DNA of 51,268 bases. Origin: a virus. The position numbers were made by a program, and so were the translations under genes. The stretch lies in the IMG/VR virus record IMGVR_UViG_3300045242_000078, positions 1-51,268 of that record; one strand, given 5' to 3'. Shown here piece by piece: positions 29,121 to 37,290 of the stretch (position 1 is the stretch's first letter; every line of letters starts with the position of its first letter). The notes beneath the pieces are model-generated. The model saw only the letters and a program-made list of their open reading frames with translations, was not told where the DNA came from and searched no databases.

Positions 29121-29429
29121 ATGAGCGCACGCGGCATCCTTGATCTGGTAATCGAATACGGGCGAAGCGAGTCCACGGAAGACCGCTTCGCCCTGTTTGA
29201 GGCGATTAAGGCAGGCGTCGAAAAGATGGAACGCGAACACGCCGAGATGCATTCTGCTTTAGCTGCCGCCGTCCCCATTATCAAGGCTTGGCACAACTTC
29301 GGAGTAGAGGACGGCTCCGAGCTTGACGTGTGGCAGATTTACTACGACAACGCGCCGGAAATGAGGCCAATACGCGAGGCTCTTTTTATGACGCCGCATG
29401 ATACTCTTGCAGAGAGGACGGGAAAATGA
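29121..29429 (+). CDS. Small early protein, 102 aa
   Basis: MSARGILDLVIEYGRSESTE with a coiled helix (EKMEREHAEMHSALAAAVPI) and a C-terminal folded part. Overlaps the next gene by 4 nt. Composition matches other phage accessory proteins; function unknown. Confidence 0.68.
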   Translation: MSARGILDLVIEYGRSESTEDRFALFEAIKAGVEKMEREHAEMHSALAAAVPIIKAWHNFGVEDGSELDVWQIYYDNAPEMRPIREALFMTPHDTLAERTGK

Positions 29430-29614
29430 CTGAGCACGATGTAGTCCCGGTGCTAGCGTCCGAGCTTGCCGCGCTGCGCCGGGATGCAGGCCGGTATCGT
29501 TGGTGGCGGCAATTCTGGGTTAGCGACTGCCCTACCATGGGATCGTTGACGGATGCAGAAACCGTTGAAGACGTTGACGCCGCAATCGACGCGGCAATGC
29601 AGGCGAACAAGTAA
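29426..29614 (+). CDS. Small early protein with RRDAGRYRWWRQ motif, 62 aa
   Basis: The ALRRDAGRYRWWRQF motif is widely seen in short phage accessory proteins (usually RDAxRYRWLR). The C-terminus is acidic and helical (VEDVDAAIDAAMQANK). Function unknown. Confidence 0.72.
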   Translation: MTEHDVVPVLASELAALRRDAGRYRWWRQFWVSDCPTMGSLTDAETVEDVDAAIDAAMQANK

Positions 29615-29633
29615 AACCGCAGGGAGGATAGCC

Positions 29634-29861
29634 ATGAGCAGAACTAGATTTGAAGCGGCGCGCGAAAAGCGCAACGCAGTTAAAGCGGGCGAAGCTGCGG
29701 GGGAGATCGCGGATAGCATGGATGTCCGCATGGCACTGATGGCGCGGGTTGATGCAGGCGAGATTACACTTGAGCAAGCGCAAGCTGAATTGAAAAAGAT
29801 CAAGCGCGGCGCAAAAGCGGCAGGAAAACTCACGCGAGCGCAGGCGTTTTCAAGAGGATGA
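29634..29861 (+). CDS. Small basic helical protein, 75 aa
   Basis: The ATG at 29634 has AGGGAGGATAGCC upstream. MSRTRFEAAREKRNAVKAGE followed by an Ala/Lys-rich coiled helix. Unassigned. Confidence 0.68.
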   Translation: MSRTRFEAAREKRNAVKAGEAAGEIADSMDVRMALMARVDAGEITLEQAQAELKKIKRGAKAAGKLTRAQAFSRG

Positions 29862-29889
29862 CCGCAGGGAGGATTTTTAGGAGGCTGCC

Positions 29890-30054
29890 ATGCAATTTCG
29901 ATTGAGATTGGTAAAACCGACTGACCGCGCGCCGGATAAGCCGCTCGCCAAGTTGTCGCTGGAGGAAAAGCGGCTGCGCGCGATTCAGTACCTCAAGGCG
30001 CGCAATCTCTGGGTGCTACAGAAGGGATCGATGGCGCCGAGGTGGAAGGCATGA
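29890..30054 (+). CDS. Small basic protein, 54 aa
   Basis: Starts MQFRLRLVKPTDRAPDKPLA with GGAGGCTGCC upstream and ends in KGSMAPRWKA, overlapping the next ATG (ATGA). Basic and helical; function unknown. Confidence 0.66.
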   Translation: MQFRLRLVKPTDRAPDKPLAKLSLEEKRLRAIQYLKARNLWVLQKGSMAPRWKA

Positions 30055-30242
30055 AAATCGTAGTCGCCAAGTGCATTGGTTGCGGCACAACCAGAGAAAT
30101 TCGTGCGGGCGAGATTGCGCCTGACGATCATCCGATGTGCGAACTTTGCTACATGCCGATGGTTGCCTGGAAGGGGAAGGTGGAGCACGACCCGCCCGGC
30201 GACGAATGGGAAGAGCGGCGCATTAGGGAGGGTGAGAAATGA
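30051..30242 (+). CDS. Small zinc-ribbon protein, 63 aa
   Basis: MKIVVAKCIGCGTTREIRAG ... MCELCYMPM gives a CxxC ... CxxC zinc ribbon. The rest is acidic. Coupled by overlap at both ends. Confidence 0.7.
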   Translation: MKIVVAKCIGCGTTREIRAGEIAPDDHPMCELCYMPMVAWKGKVEHDPPGDEWEERRIREGEK

Positions 30243-30499
30243 ATCAAGATGACATTAGAGAAGCATCCGACGCAGCGCTTGCAAAGGATCGGGAAAGACT
30301 CCCACAAATGCCGGCTAACGAAACACTGGACGATTTATACAGACTAGGTTTTGCGCGTGGAGTGGGCTGGATCGTAAAGCTGGATAACTTGGATACCGAC
30401 TATCACGACGACAAACCGCCGGAACTTGCCGACCGGCACGTGACAACCAGCGCGGGCGATCTGGACCTGGCCGGAAGGCCGTTGAAGCAAGGCAGTTAG
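30239..30499 (+). CDS. Small acidic protein, 86 aa
   Basis: MNQDDIREASDAALAKDRER and an acidic middle (LDNLDTDYHDDKPPEL). No transmembrane segment. Unassigned; overlaps the preceding gene by ATGA. Confidence 0.66.
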   Translation: MNQDDIREASDAALAKDRERLPQMPANETLDDLYRLGFARGVGWIVKLDNLDTDYHDDKPPELADRHVTTSAGDLDLAGRPLKQGS

Positions 30500-30501
30500 A
30501 A

Positions 30502-30792
30502 ATGGACTGGGAAAAGTGGCCGTTAAACGCATATGTCGATTGGGAGACAAAGACGGTGCGTTTTATGGTGCCGGACGGAAGCGGCATGTACGTCGGCAGC
30601 TTGGATGCCGGATGGAAACACGCTAACAAACTGCAAGACGAAAACGCTGGCTTGCGTGTCGAACGCGATGTCCTACGCGCCGACATCGCCTGTTTAGTCA
30701 GAGCGCTCCGGCCAATCACCAATGATCCAGCCATACCGCTTTTGTTCGACCGCCAACTATCGCCGTTCACGCTGATGGAGTTGACGAAGTAG
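30502..30792 (+). CDS. Small accessory protein with coiled coil, 96 aa
   Basis: The N-terminus MDWEKWPLNAYVDWETKTVR is compact; a coiled-coil helix follows (LQDENAGLRVERDVLRADIA). Short gap to the next gene. Unassigned. Confidence 0.66.
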   Translation: MDWEKWPLNAYVDWETKTVRFMVPDGSGMYVGSLDAGWKHANKLQDENAGLRVERDVLRADIACLVRALRPITNDPAIPLLFDRQLSPFTLMELTK

Positions 30793-30819
30793 GAATTTCA
30801 ACGAAGGAGGGAGAAACGA

Positions 30820-31011
30820 ATGTTCCGTATCACGGTTACCGAGTGCAACCCGCTGGCCGATCCGGGCGCCCCGCCGGTAGAGATAGAAGTGTTCCGCCAG
30901 AGCGTAGAAGCGCTGGACCTGCGCTCCGTGATCGAGGCGATCAACAGGCGTCCCAGGAAGCCGCGCGAGGCCCGCGCGCCGACGAACGCGCCGAAGAAGG
31001 AAAAGCCGTGA
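30820..31011 (+). CDS. Small protein before ERF, 63 aa
   Basis: MFRITVTECNPLADPGAPPV then a basic, Arg/Pro-rich end (RRPRKPREARAPTNAPKKEK without the first R). GGAGG occurs 13 nt before the ATG. Its stop overlaps the GTG of the ERF gene (GTGA), so it may set ERF levels. Confidence 0.68.
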   Translation: MFRITVTECNPLADPGAPPVEIEVFRQSVEALDLRSVIEAINRRPRKPREARAPTNAPKKEKP

Positions 31012-31793
31012 GCGACGAAACCACGCTGGTCGTTCCGTACTCCCGCGCCGAGGACCGCGTGCCGGCGGTTGCGCAGTCCGAGCAATCCTTGCTGCAAGCG
31101 ATCGTGCGCGCGGCGGCGGACCCTGCGACGGACCTGAGCAAGATCGAGCGCCTTTACGCCCTGCACGAGCGCATGGTGAAAAACGACGCGGAGACGGCCT
31201 TCAATGCTGCCCTGGCTCGCGCCCAGGCGCTTATGCCGACCGTGGCCCGCAAGGCGTCGAATACGCAGACAAACAGCAAGTACGCCAAGCTGGAGGCCAT
31301 TGTCGAGGCCATTTCCCCGATCTACACAGCGGAGGGATTTGCCTTGAGCTTCGACACGGCGGAAGCGCCCAAGGCCGGGGATATTCGCATTGTCTCAATT
31401 CTGTCCCACGCCGCCGGCCACAGCCGGCAGTATCACATCGATATGCCGCCAGATGAGGCCGGGATCAAAGGCAACGTCAACAAGACGCGCCTGCACGCGA
31501 CCGGCAGCACGAATAGCTATGCGCGGCGCTACCTGATCTGCATGATCTTCAACGTTGCCACGATGGACGATAACGACGGCAACCGCGACAAGAAAGTGAT
31601 GCCGGATAAAGCATTGGCCGACTGGCTCGCCGCGGTGGAAATGGCGGAGTCGATGGACCAGATCGAGGCGGTATGGATTCAGATTCTCGCAGCCTCGAAA
31701 GATGCAGGTGACATTGAGGCGCACGAGACCATGCGAGCGGCCGTACTGAAACGGAGGAAGGAAATCAAAGCCAAGGGGGAGACGAAAACATGA
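31008..31793 (+). CDS. ERF-family single-strand annealing protein, 261 aa
   Basis: Recombinase that anneals complementary single strands. The N-terminal half, with KIERLYALHERMVKNDAETA, ALARAQALMPTVARKASNTQ and KYAKLEAIVEAISPIYTAEG, and the GSTNSYARRYLICMIFNV segment are ERF hallmarks. GTG at 31008 is coupled to the upstream gene. It works with the YqaJ exonuclease two genes downstream. Confidence 0.88.
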   Translation: MSDETTLVVPYSRAEDRVPAVAQSEQSLLQAIVRAAADPATDLSKIERLYALHERMVKNDAETAFNAALARAQALMPTVARKASNTQTNSKYAKLEAIVEAISPIYTAEGFALSFDTAEAPKAGDIRIVSILSHAAGHSRQYHIDMPPDEAGIKGNVNKTRLHATGSTNSYARRYLICMIFNVATMDDNDGNRDKKVMPDKALADWLAAVEMAESMDQIEAVWIQILAASKDAGDIEAHETMRAAVLKRRKEIKAKGETKT

Positions 31794-32659
31794 ACCAGCA
31801 AGAGGTGGTTGCCTACAGCCCCGTCAAGGCCGCGCTGGCCGATCTTGAGCACAAGTACAAGGCCGTAGTATTCGACGTGTCCACGCCTGCGGGCATGAGC
31901 ACGGCAAAAGCCGCCTACAAGGACATCAATGCATACAGCATCATGCTCGAAGCCGCGAGGGTGAAGGAAAAGGCGGACAGCCTCGCTTACGGCCGGTTTG
32001 TGGACAGCGAGGCCAAGCGCATTGCCGATCAATTGGACGCGCTGCGCCTGCCGATCAAAAACCAGATTGATGAGGTAGCCAAGGCCGAGCAACGCGCCCG
32101 CGAAGCCGCAATCAAGGAAGCGCAGGACCGCATCACCGCCGAGCACGAAGCGGCGAAGGCGGCAGAAGAACGGCGCATGGCGGAAGCCCGCGCCGAGATT
32201 GCGCGCCAGCAGGCGGAAATCGCCCGCGCGCAGCGGGAAGCCGAGGAAGCGGCCAGGGCGTCGCGTGCCAGGATCGAGGCAGATGAAAGGGCAGCCCGCC
32301 AAGCACGCGAGGAAGCCGACCGCGCGGCGCGCCGCGAACGCGAGGAAGCGGAAGCCGCAGCCAAGAGGATCAGGGATGCCGAGGAAGCACGCCTCAAGGC
32401 TGAGCGCGACCGGATCGACGCCGAGGCACGCGCGCTGGCCGAGGCCAAACGCGCGGAACAGCAGCGGATTGACGACGAAGCCCGCAGGGCTCTACTGAAA
32501 GCCGAAGAAGCGATGCGAGAAGCAGCGCGCAAGAAGATGTTTGCAGAGGCCACGGAGGAAATGATTACGACACTGCGATTCAGGATTTCTGACTCCGACG
32601 CTCATGCCGGCATCGCGGCGGCGATAGACGAATACCTTGCCCAAAAGGTGCCGGCATGA
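31790..32659 (+). CDS. Long coiled-coil protein of the recombination operon, 289 aa
   Basis: Residues ~100-250 form a very long Ala/Glu/Arg coiled coil (REEADRAARREREEAEAAAK). The N-terminal ~90 residues are folded and the end (RFRISDSDAHAGIAAAIDEY) may be a small domain. It resembles DUF1351-type phage proteins beside recombinases. It overlaps both neighbours; role unknown. Confidence 0.75.
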   Translation: MNQQEVVAYSPVKAALADLEHKYKAVVFDVSTPAGMSTAKAAYKDINAYSIMLEAARVKEKADSLAYGRFVDSEAKRIADQLDALRLPIKNQIDEVAKAEQRAREAAIKEAQDRITAEHEAAKAAEERRMAEARAEIARQQAEIARAQREAEEAARASRARIEADERAARQAREEADRAARREREEAEAAAKRIRDAEEARLKAERDRIDAEARALAEAKRAEQQRIDDEARRALLKAEEAMREAARKKMFAEATEEMITTLRFRISDSDAHAGIAAAIDEYLAQKVPA

Positions 32660-33303
32660 GCGACAGCTTCGATAAATTCCTTGAGCAGGGCGAACAGCGC
32701 TCGCCTGAGTGGCTGGCTGCGCGCGTAGGATTTACCAGCGCGTCACGTTTCCGCGATGTAGTGGACAAACTGAAATCCGGCAAACCCGGCGCAAAGCGCG
32801 AAGCTTATCTTTGGGAAAAAGTAATTGAACGTTTAACGGGCCAGCCTGCAACGCATTATGAATCTGTGGCTATGCAATGGGGCGTAGAGAACGAAGCGGA
32901 AGCGCGTCAGCAATACGAAGCGCATACCGGCGCACTGGTTGAGGAAACCGGCTTTATCCATCATCCGTCGCTTGAATGGGTAGGCGGATCGCCAGATGGA
33001 AAGATTGATTCAGGCGGCGTAGTGGAAATAAAAAATCCGTTCAACAGCGCGAATCACCTGCAATGCTTCCTTACTGGCTTTCCCGAGGAACACCGCGCGC
33101 AAACGCAAGGACTACTCTGGCTGATGAATAGGCAGTGGGTTGATTGCGTGTCATACGATCGCCGACTGCCAGCGCCATTGAATCTCTACATTGAGCGGCA
33201 GCAACGCGATGACGATTACTGCGTCATGCTCGCCGCAGAAATCACGGTGTTTAACGCCGAGGTTGCCGCGCTGGTCGAAAAGCTGCGGGCGATACGTTCG
33301 TGA
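32656..33303 (+). CDS. YqaJ/lambda-exonuclease family nuclease, 215 aa
   Basis: PD-(D/E)XK exonuclease that resects DNA ends for ERF. RSPEWLAARVGFTSASRF at the N-terminus, MQWGVENEAEAR with Glu80, and SPDGKIDSGGVVEIKNP giving Asp114, Glu124 and Lys126 form the active site. Gln149 and nearby residues fit the final motif. Full length for the family. Confidence 0.88.
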   Translation: MSDSFDKFLEQGEQRSPEWLAARVGFTSASRFRDVVDKLKSGKPGAKREAYLWEKVIERLTGQPATHYESVAMQWGVENEAEARQQYEAHTGALVEETGFIHHPSLEWVGGSPDGKIDSGGVVEIKNPFNSANHLQCFLTGFPEEHRAQTQGLLWLMNRQWVDCVSYDRRLPAPLNLYIERQQRDDDYCVMLAAEITVFNAEVAALVEKLRAIRS

Positions 33304-33322
33304 CGGCGAAGGCAGCGGCGAA

Positions 33323-33487
33323 GTGAAGCCTGAAACGATCAGGGCCATCCGGATAGCAATCTCAATATGGTGCGCTATTTTTATGATACTTAATTTCTTG
33401 ATATACGCATCGACGAAAGAACCGGCCGCAGTAAGCCTCGCCGTGGGTCTACTGTGCGGATTCTGCATGTTGCTCACTAAGCCATGA
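33323..33487 (+). CDS. Small two-helix membrane protein, 54 aa
   Basis: GTG at 33323 begins KPETIRAIRIAISIWCAIFM after the first residue; a second helix is AVSLAVGLLCGFCMLLTK. Stop overlaps the following ATG. A host-membrane accessory protein, unassigned. Confidence 0.62.
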   Translation: MKPETIRAIRIAISIWCAIFMILNFLIYASTKEPAAVSLAVGLLCGFCMLLTKP

Positions 33488-33681
33488 CCCGGCGCAAAGC
33501 CGGAATCGAGGACAAGGGCGAATGGTTCGCCGTGCGCCGTGCGAATGGCCGACTCAGCGGTCGAATGTTCCGCTGCCCGCTGCGCGCGGCTGAACACGCC
33601 ATGCGCGGATACGGCGTCGCGTGGTGGCCGGAATTGGTTCGCCGAGGCATACACATTGTTGCTGTGAGGGAGGATAAATGA
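33484..33681 (+). CDS. Small basic protein, 65 aa
   Basis: MTRRKAGIEDKGEWFAVRRA with a compact beta-rich basic middle. Overlaps both neighbours by ATGA. Unassigned. Confidence 0.67.
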   Translation: MTRRKAGIEDKGEWFAVRRANGRLSGRMFRCPLRAAEHAMRGYGVAWWPELVRRGIHIVAVREDK

Positions 33682-34145
33682 GCGCCGAAGTCGAAGCCCT
33701 GCTCGCACAAATGGATTGCTTAGACCAACCTGACGTTAAATGGTCTTTGCAGCACTATAGAAATAGTATCAAAGATGCTGCTGAGTTGATCCGCGCCCAG
33801 GCCGAGGAAATCGCCAGACTGCGCGAACGAGTAAGCACAGCAGAATCGCAAAAAGAGTATCTGCGAGAGCAAATCGCGGCTGCGGCGCGACAGGAGCCTA
33901 TCGGGTGGATTTCGGACGACGATATGCAATTCCTGAAACGCGACGGCGAATGCACTGTTTACCAAGAGCGCCAGGATATTGTGTTTTCGTCTCCGCAAAC
34001 ACAAACGCCCGTCTACGCCGCGCCCGTCCCTGCTGGCGATGCGGGCAGCGTTATCAACGTCAAGGATTTCGGCGCTACAGGTGACGGTATCACAGACGAT
34101 ACTACTGCTATTCAGCGCACGCTAGATTCAACGAGATCGAAATGA
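33678..34145 (+). CDS. Ea22-like accessory protein ending in a tailspike-type motif, 155 aa
   Basis: N-terminal MSAEVEALLAQMD and a coiled coil (AQAEEIARLRERVSTAESQK) resemble the 63-aa protein at 27338. The C-terminus, after VYAAPVP, reads INVKDFGATGDGITDDTTAI. This is the start motif of pectin-lyase-fold tailspikes, yet no such domain follows. Probably a recombination scar joining an accessory gene with part of a tailspike gene. Confidence 0.72.
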   Translation: MSAEVEALLAQMDCLDQPDVKWSLQHYRNSIKDAAELIRAQAEEIARLRERVSTAESQKEYLREQIAAAARQEPIGWISDDDMQFLKRDGECTVYQERQDIVFSSPQTQTPVYAAPVPAGDAGSVINVKDFGATGDGITDDTTAIQRTLDSTRSK

Positions 34146-34882
34146 GCGCAGAGCCGAATGGCGAGTTTCAGCGCGTGCCTAATGCGCTACTGGAGCAGGC
34201 AAACGCCAGGATTGACGAGCTTGAGCACCAGCTTGCGACTGTGGCGCAGGCGGAGCGAGAGCGGTGCATAGCAGTGATCGAGGCCACGCCACTAAGTTTC
34301 CCTATGCACAAATATCCATCGCCAGAAGAACGGCATTTGATGGCTGTTGTTGAAGCTGGATGCAGGGGCACTTTTGTAGGCGCAATCAGACCTCTTGCCC
34401 CACTCGCTGGTGAAGAACCGGAGGCGGCGCAGTCACCGGGTAGCGAATCAGCTACACGCAATTCTGATGTGGTGCCGAGCCATGAGCCTGCACCTGCCTC
34501 CGACCACGACAATCCGCCTTTCCCTAATTGCGGATACACGACTTGCGATCTCCCTGGGCAGTGCATCAAAGAGGGCAAGTGTCACCATCCTACAATACAC
34601 GTGCCGTGGAAAAATCCTGCGCTCATGCTTACCACCGGCGGCGTTTGCTCGAAATGCGGATTCACCTATTGGGAACATCGCGGCCATATCATCGCCTGCC
34701 CGGTCTGTGAGAACGAGAGACTGCGCGCCGTCGCCGAGGCGGCCTGCAAGGCCATAGACGGCCTGTTGGAAGCGAGCGCACCGCGCGACGGCGGCATCAT
34801 GAGATTTTGTGCTGCTAAAGCAGATGCGCTGAAAGCTGTTGCTGCTGTGAGCGCGCTGGAGCGGGGCGAGGTGAAGTCGTGA
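34142..34882 (+). CDS. Zinc-rich accessory protein, 246 aa
   Basis: Helical start (ARIDELEHQLATVAQAERER, then C) as in the protein at 27526; middle with CGYTTCDLPGQCIKEGKCHH; zinc ribbon CSKCGFTYW ... CPVCENERLR; helical C-terminus. Looks assembled from modules. Coupled by overlap to its neighbours; function unknown. Confidence 0.7.
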   Translation: MSAEPNGEFQRVPNALLEQANARIDELEHQLATVAQAERERCIAVIEATPLSFPMHKYPSPEERHLMAVVEAGCRGTFVGAIRPLAPLAGEEPEAAQSPGSESATRNSDVVPSHEPAPASDHDNPPFPNCGYTTCDLPGQCIKEGKCHHPTIHVPWKNPALMLTTGGVCSKCGFTYWEHRGHIIACPVCENERLRAVAEAACKAIDGLLEASAPRDGGIMRFCAAKADALKAVAAVSALERGEVKS

Positions 34883-35079
34883 GCGACCCGATGAAAGAGC
34901 TTGTGAGCGACGAAGAATTGCGCAGAATCGACAAGGCGGGATGGATACCCGGCATTGGCGTAATTGTCAGAATGGCCCGCGAACTACTCTCCCGGCGCCG
35001 TGGAGAATGGATTTGCAAATCGTGCGGCCTGAAACAGGATCCGGCGCAGCAGGATTCTGACGGGGGAATACCGTGGTGA
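34879..35079 (+). CDS. Last rightward gene, small zinc protein, 66 aa
   Basis: MSDPMKELVSDEELRRIDKA and WICKSCGLKQD with one CxxC. Starts by overlap with the preceding gene. Its stop is 4 nt from the stop of the convergent lysis gene, with no terminator between. Confidence 0.7.
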   Translation: MSDPMKELVSDEELRRIDKAGWIPGIGVIVRMARELLSRRRGEWICKSCGLKQDPAQQDSDGGIPW

Positions 35080-35083
35080 GCGG

Positions 35084-35554
35084 TCAGGCGAGCGCCATTT
35101 TCCACGCTTCGGCATAGAACCCGGCCCACGTAGCATGTCGAGGCGCACCGGGGCGCCAACATTCGAGGTATTGAATCCAGCCTTCCTCCGCATTGCCCTG
35201 CTCCGGCAGAGGATCATGAATTGTCCAGAGCAGGCAGCGCATGTAGGCGAGGCAGAGCACATCGTTGTGCTCAATGGCGGCGTAGCTGGTTTCTGGTTTG
35301 TAATCGTAGTCTAAGCGGTCAAGCACACTGCGGATCAAGGGCTGGCTCGCCTTGTCGTTGAGAACGCCGCGAATGCCGGATAGCTCGAATTGCGCGAATC
35401 CGTGAGCCGGCCCACCGATCTGCCGGCGCGCGTCCCACCGGCTTTCCTGCATCGGGATGGCGAACATCATGGCTTTGGCTTCGATACTGTCCATAGGGGC
35501 AGGCAGAAGCGAAGCCGCAGCTTTGTAAGTCGCCCCGAACGCCGTAAAACTCAC
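35084..35554 (-). CDS. Endolysin / lysozyme-like glycosidase, 156 aa
   Basis: Cell-wall enzyme with AIPMQESRWDARRQIGGPAH and GFAQFE (residues 31-56), a lysozyme-superfamily pattern found in many phages where Glu36 is the likely catalytic acid. GTG at 35554 overlaps the upstream stop (GTGA). It lacks a signal peptide, so it needs a holin for release. Confidence 0.76.
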   Translation of the reverse strand: MSFTAFGATYKAAASLLPAPMDSIEAKAMMFAIPMQESRWDARRQIGGPAHGFAQFELSGIRGVLNDKASQPLIRSVLDRLDYDYKPETSYAAIEHNDVLCLAYMRCLLWTIHDPLPEQGNAEEGWIQYLECWRPGAPRHATWAGFYAEAWKMALA

Positions 35555-35829
35555 GTCAGCCTTGCTTCCGCCGCCGCCAACGCCGTGTCCGCCGCCGAGA
35601 ACGGAGCCAGCCAGCGCGGATCGTTGTCGAGCCATTTTTCGGACTGCGCCTGCTGTAGGATGCCGCCGGCTTGAAGCATCGCTTGCGAGATGCCAGCCGC
35701 CACCGGAATGAGAGCCGAGACGATCGCCAGATTCTGGTTCGGCGCCGTGGCCGCGCTGTGCATGGTGGTATAGACCTGTAGGCCCGCCTCGGCGAGTTGG
35801 GCGAGTAGTGCGACTATGGCCGGATTCAT
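35551..35829 (-). CDS. Lysis-cassette protein, 92 aa
   Basis: Ala/Leu-rich with two moderately hydrophobic stretches (PAIVALLAQLAEAGLQVYTT, ALIPVAAGISQAMLQAGGIL). It lies between the lipoprotein and the endolysin and overlaps both. Possible holin-like or spanin partner; unassigned. Confidence 0.64.
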   Translation of the reverse strand: MNPAIVALLAQLAEAGLQVYTTMHSAATAPNQNLAIVSALIPVAAGISQAMLQAGGILQQAQSEKWLDNDPRWLAPFSAADTALAAAEARLT

Positions 35830-36182
35830 CAGCGGATTCCCCCGTTGTAAGCCGCAAGCTGGTCAATCAGGCTTGCGAGTGTCGTCAGGTAGACCTGACT
35901 CCGCGTTGCATCCTGCTGCATAGCCGCGTTCCGCGCATCGATCAGCGTCGCGTGCGCCTGGGCTTCGATGACCTTGGCCTTGTCGTAATTCGGCCCAACG
36001 AGGATGCCCTGAGTGTGGAGGTCAGCTATGGCATTGACGGCTGCGGTCAGGCTGATTTCCAAGGCGTAGACGGACTGCGTGGGCGATTTGGGCGTGACGA
36101 GGACGACGTTGCCGGTGGCCGGATCGGTAGCGCATCCAGCCAGCGCGAACGCGATCAGGCACGCGCCGAGTAGTTTGCGCAT
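35829..36182 (-). CDS. Phage lipoprotein of the lysis cassette, 117 aa
   Basis: Signal MRKLLGACLIAFALAGC has a lipobox (LAGC) for lipid anchoring; a helical Ala-rich body follows. Next to the endolysin, it may be an outer-membrane spanin-like subunit. The ATG at 36182 overlaps the preceding TGA. Confidence 0.68.
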   Translation of the reverse strand: MRKLLGACLIAFALAGCATDPATGNVVLVTPKSPTQSVYALEISLTAAVNAIADLHTQGILVGPNYDKAKVIEAQAHATLIDARNAAMQQDATRSQVYLTTLASLIDQLAAYNGGIR

Positions 36183-36469
36183 CAAGCCGCCGGCGGTACG
36201 ACGGGCGCCGGAACGATGGCGCGAATCGAGGCATCCAGCGCCGTCAACGACGCCAGTAGGGAATCGGAGTCCGCCGGCGTGATAATCACGTCGCCGGTCA
36301 ATGCCGCAGTGAGCGAAGCAACATCGGTCTGGATGGTCGTAATTGCGGTTTGCAACTGAGCGAGAGTAGCCATGATCTGAGTTTCCTTTTTGATTATGTA
36401 CAGCAATGTGTGTTTCAGGTGTGCATCGCTGATACTGTCCACATGCACGATGATTTCGGTAAGTTCCAT
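36182..36469 (-). CDS. Small helical protein with two possible starts, 95 aa
   Basis: The second half (MATLAQLQTAITTIQTDVAS) is a Thr/Ala-rich coiled helix like those of phage minor proteins. The first half (MELTEIIVHVDSISDAHLKH) may be added from the ATG at 36469; the ATG at 36373 has a better ribosome site. Two products are possible. Confidence 0.6.
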   Translation of the reverse strand: MELTEIIVHVDSISDAHLKHTLLYIIKKETQIMATLAQLQTAITTIQTDVASLTAALTGDVIITPADSDSLLASLTALDASIRAIVPAPVVPPAA

Positions 36470-36512
36470 TTGCGCGGCATCCTAGCAGGTTGAAGTGCTG
36501 CCGTCTGTGCGG

Positions 36513-36611
36513 TCAGCGGTCCGTTACCATGACCAAAACCGCGAGAAACAACAGCACGGCCACAAGCACCATGCCAATGTCGGCCCACCGGATATAGCCG
36601 CGTTGCGTCAA
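36513..36611 (-). CDS. Very small membrane protein (TTG start), 32 aa
   Basis: TTG at 36611 overlaps the preceding TGA. After a short basic head (TQRGYIRWADI) comes one hydrophobic helix (GMVLVAVLLFLAVLVMV). Coupling and hydrophobicity support it, but it is very short. Confidence 0.45.
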   Translation of the reverse strand: MTQRGYIRWADIGMVLVAVLLFLAVLVMVTDR

Positions 36612-36703
36612 CACTTTATGAGTTTGCACAGCAACAAAACGGCCAAGCACGCCAGCGCGTAGGCCGCGACGGCGATTGCGAGGTTTTCAAAATTCAACGG
36701 CAT
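36608..36703 (-). CDS. Very small membrane protein, 31 aa
   Basis: MPLNFENLAIAVAAYALACL then AVLLLCKLIKC: one transmembrane helix with two Cys. It follows the 73-aa gene by two bases and its stop overlaps the next frame. Confidence 0.5.
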   Translation of the reverse strand: MPLNFENLAIAVAAYALACLAVLLLCKLIKC

Positions 36704-36705
36704 TT

Positions 36706-36927
36706 TTAGAAAGTCTTTCCGTTCCAAATGATGGGAATTGCGGTGTTTTGTCCGCGCGTCAATCGTGCCGAGTGAATCATGTCGTCAACGTTGCGATAAC
36801 GATAGGTGCGGCAGATAACCACGTCGTCCCCATCCTTGGTCTTGCCGATGACGCTGAAAAGGAACCCGCCGCCGCTCTCGAAGCAGAAATAGCGGTCAAT
36901 CGAAACGGGGCGCGGATTGGCGGACAT
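36706..36927 (-). CDS. Small beta-rich protein, 73 aa
   Basis: MSANPRPVSIDRYFCFESGG, then strands (FLFSVIGKTKDGDDVVICRT) and a short C-terminus. No membrane segment. Between the holin candidate and tiny membrane proteins. Unassigned. Confidence 0.66.
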   Translation of the reverse strand: MSANPRPVSIDRYFCFESGGGFLFSVIGKTKDGDDVVICRTYRYRNVDDMIHSARLTRGQNTAIPIIWNGKTF

Positions 36928-36936
36928 GCGCGCATT

Positions 36937-37290
36937 TTAATGGCCGGCGAGCGGTTCCGCGAGCGCGTCAACCGGCGGCAGTTTCGGCGCGATGACTTTG
37001 ATGAGCGTCGGCACTTCGGACGCGGCGACGAGCGGAGTAGGCCCCGTCGTTCCGTCCGATATGGTCTGTCCGACCCTAACCGCTACGACTAGATCATCCT
37101 TCGCCTTGCGCGCCGCCGTGATTTTTTCAAGCACCCCGACAAGCGCGGGTAGCGCGACCATGAGCGATCCGACCAAGGCGGATGCCGTTTCGGATGAAAG
37201 CAGGTTTTTTGCGGCCAGCCATGCGCCGCCCGCAATGAGCATTGAGCGGACTGCGGACCACACGGAACGGCGTATTTCGTCATCCATCAA
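36937..37290 (-). CDS. Holin candidate, 117 aa
   Basis: Two hydrophobic segments (VRSMLIAGGAWLAAKNLL and ALVGSLMVALPALVGVLE) are followed by a charged helix and a soluble tail. Position upstream of the endolysin and short length suit a holin. The role is inferred. Confidence 0.62.
   Translation of the reverse strand: MMDDEIRRSVWSAVRSMLIAGGAWLAAKNLLSSETASALVGSLMVALPALVGVLEKITAARKAKDDLVVAVRVGQTISDGTTGPTPLVAASEVPTLIKVIAPKLPPVDALAEPLAGH

Noticed and set aside
32029-32553. Minus-strand Ser/Ala-rich 174-aa frame
   Set aside because: Shadow of the coiled-coil gene at 31790-32659; repetitive GC-rich codons keep the opposite frame open.
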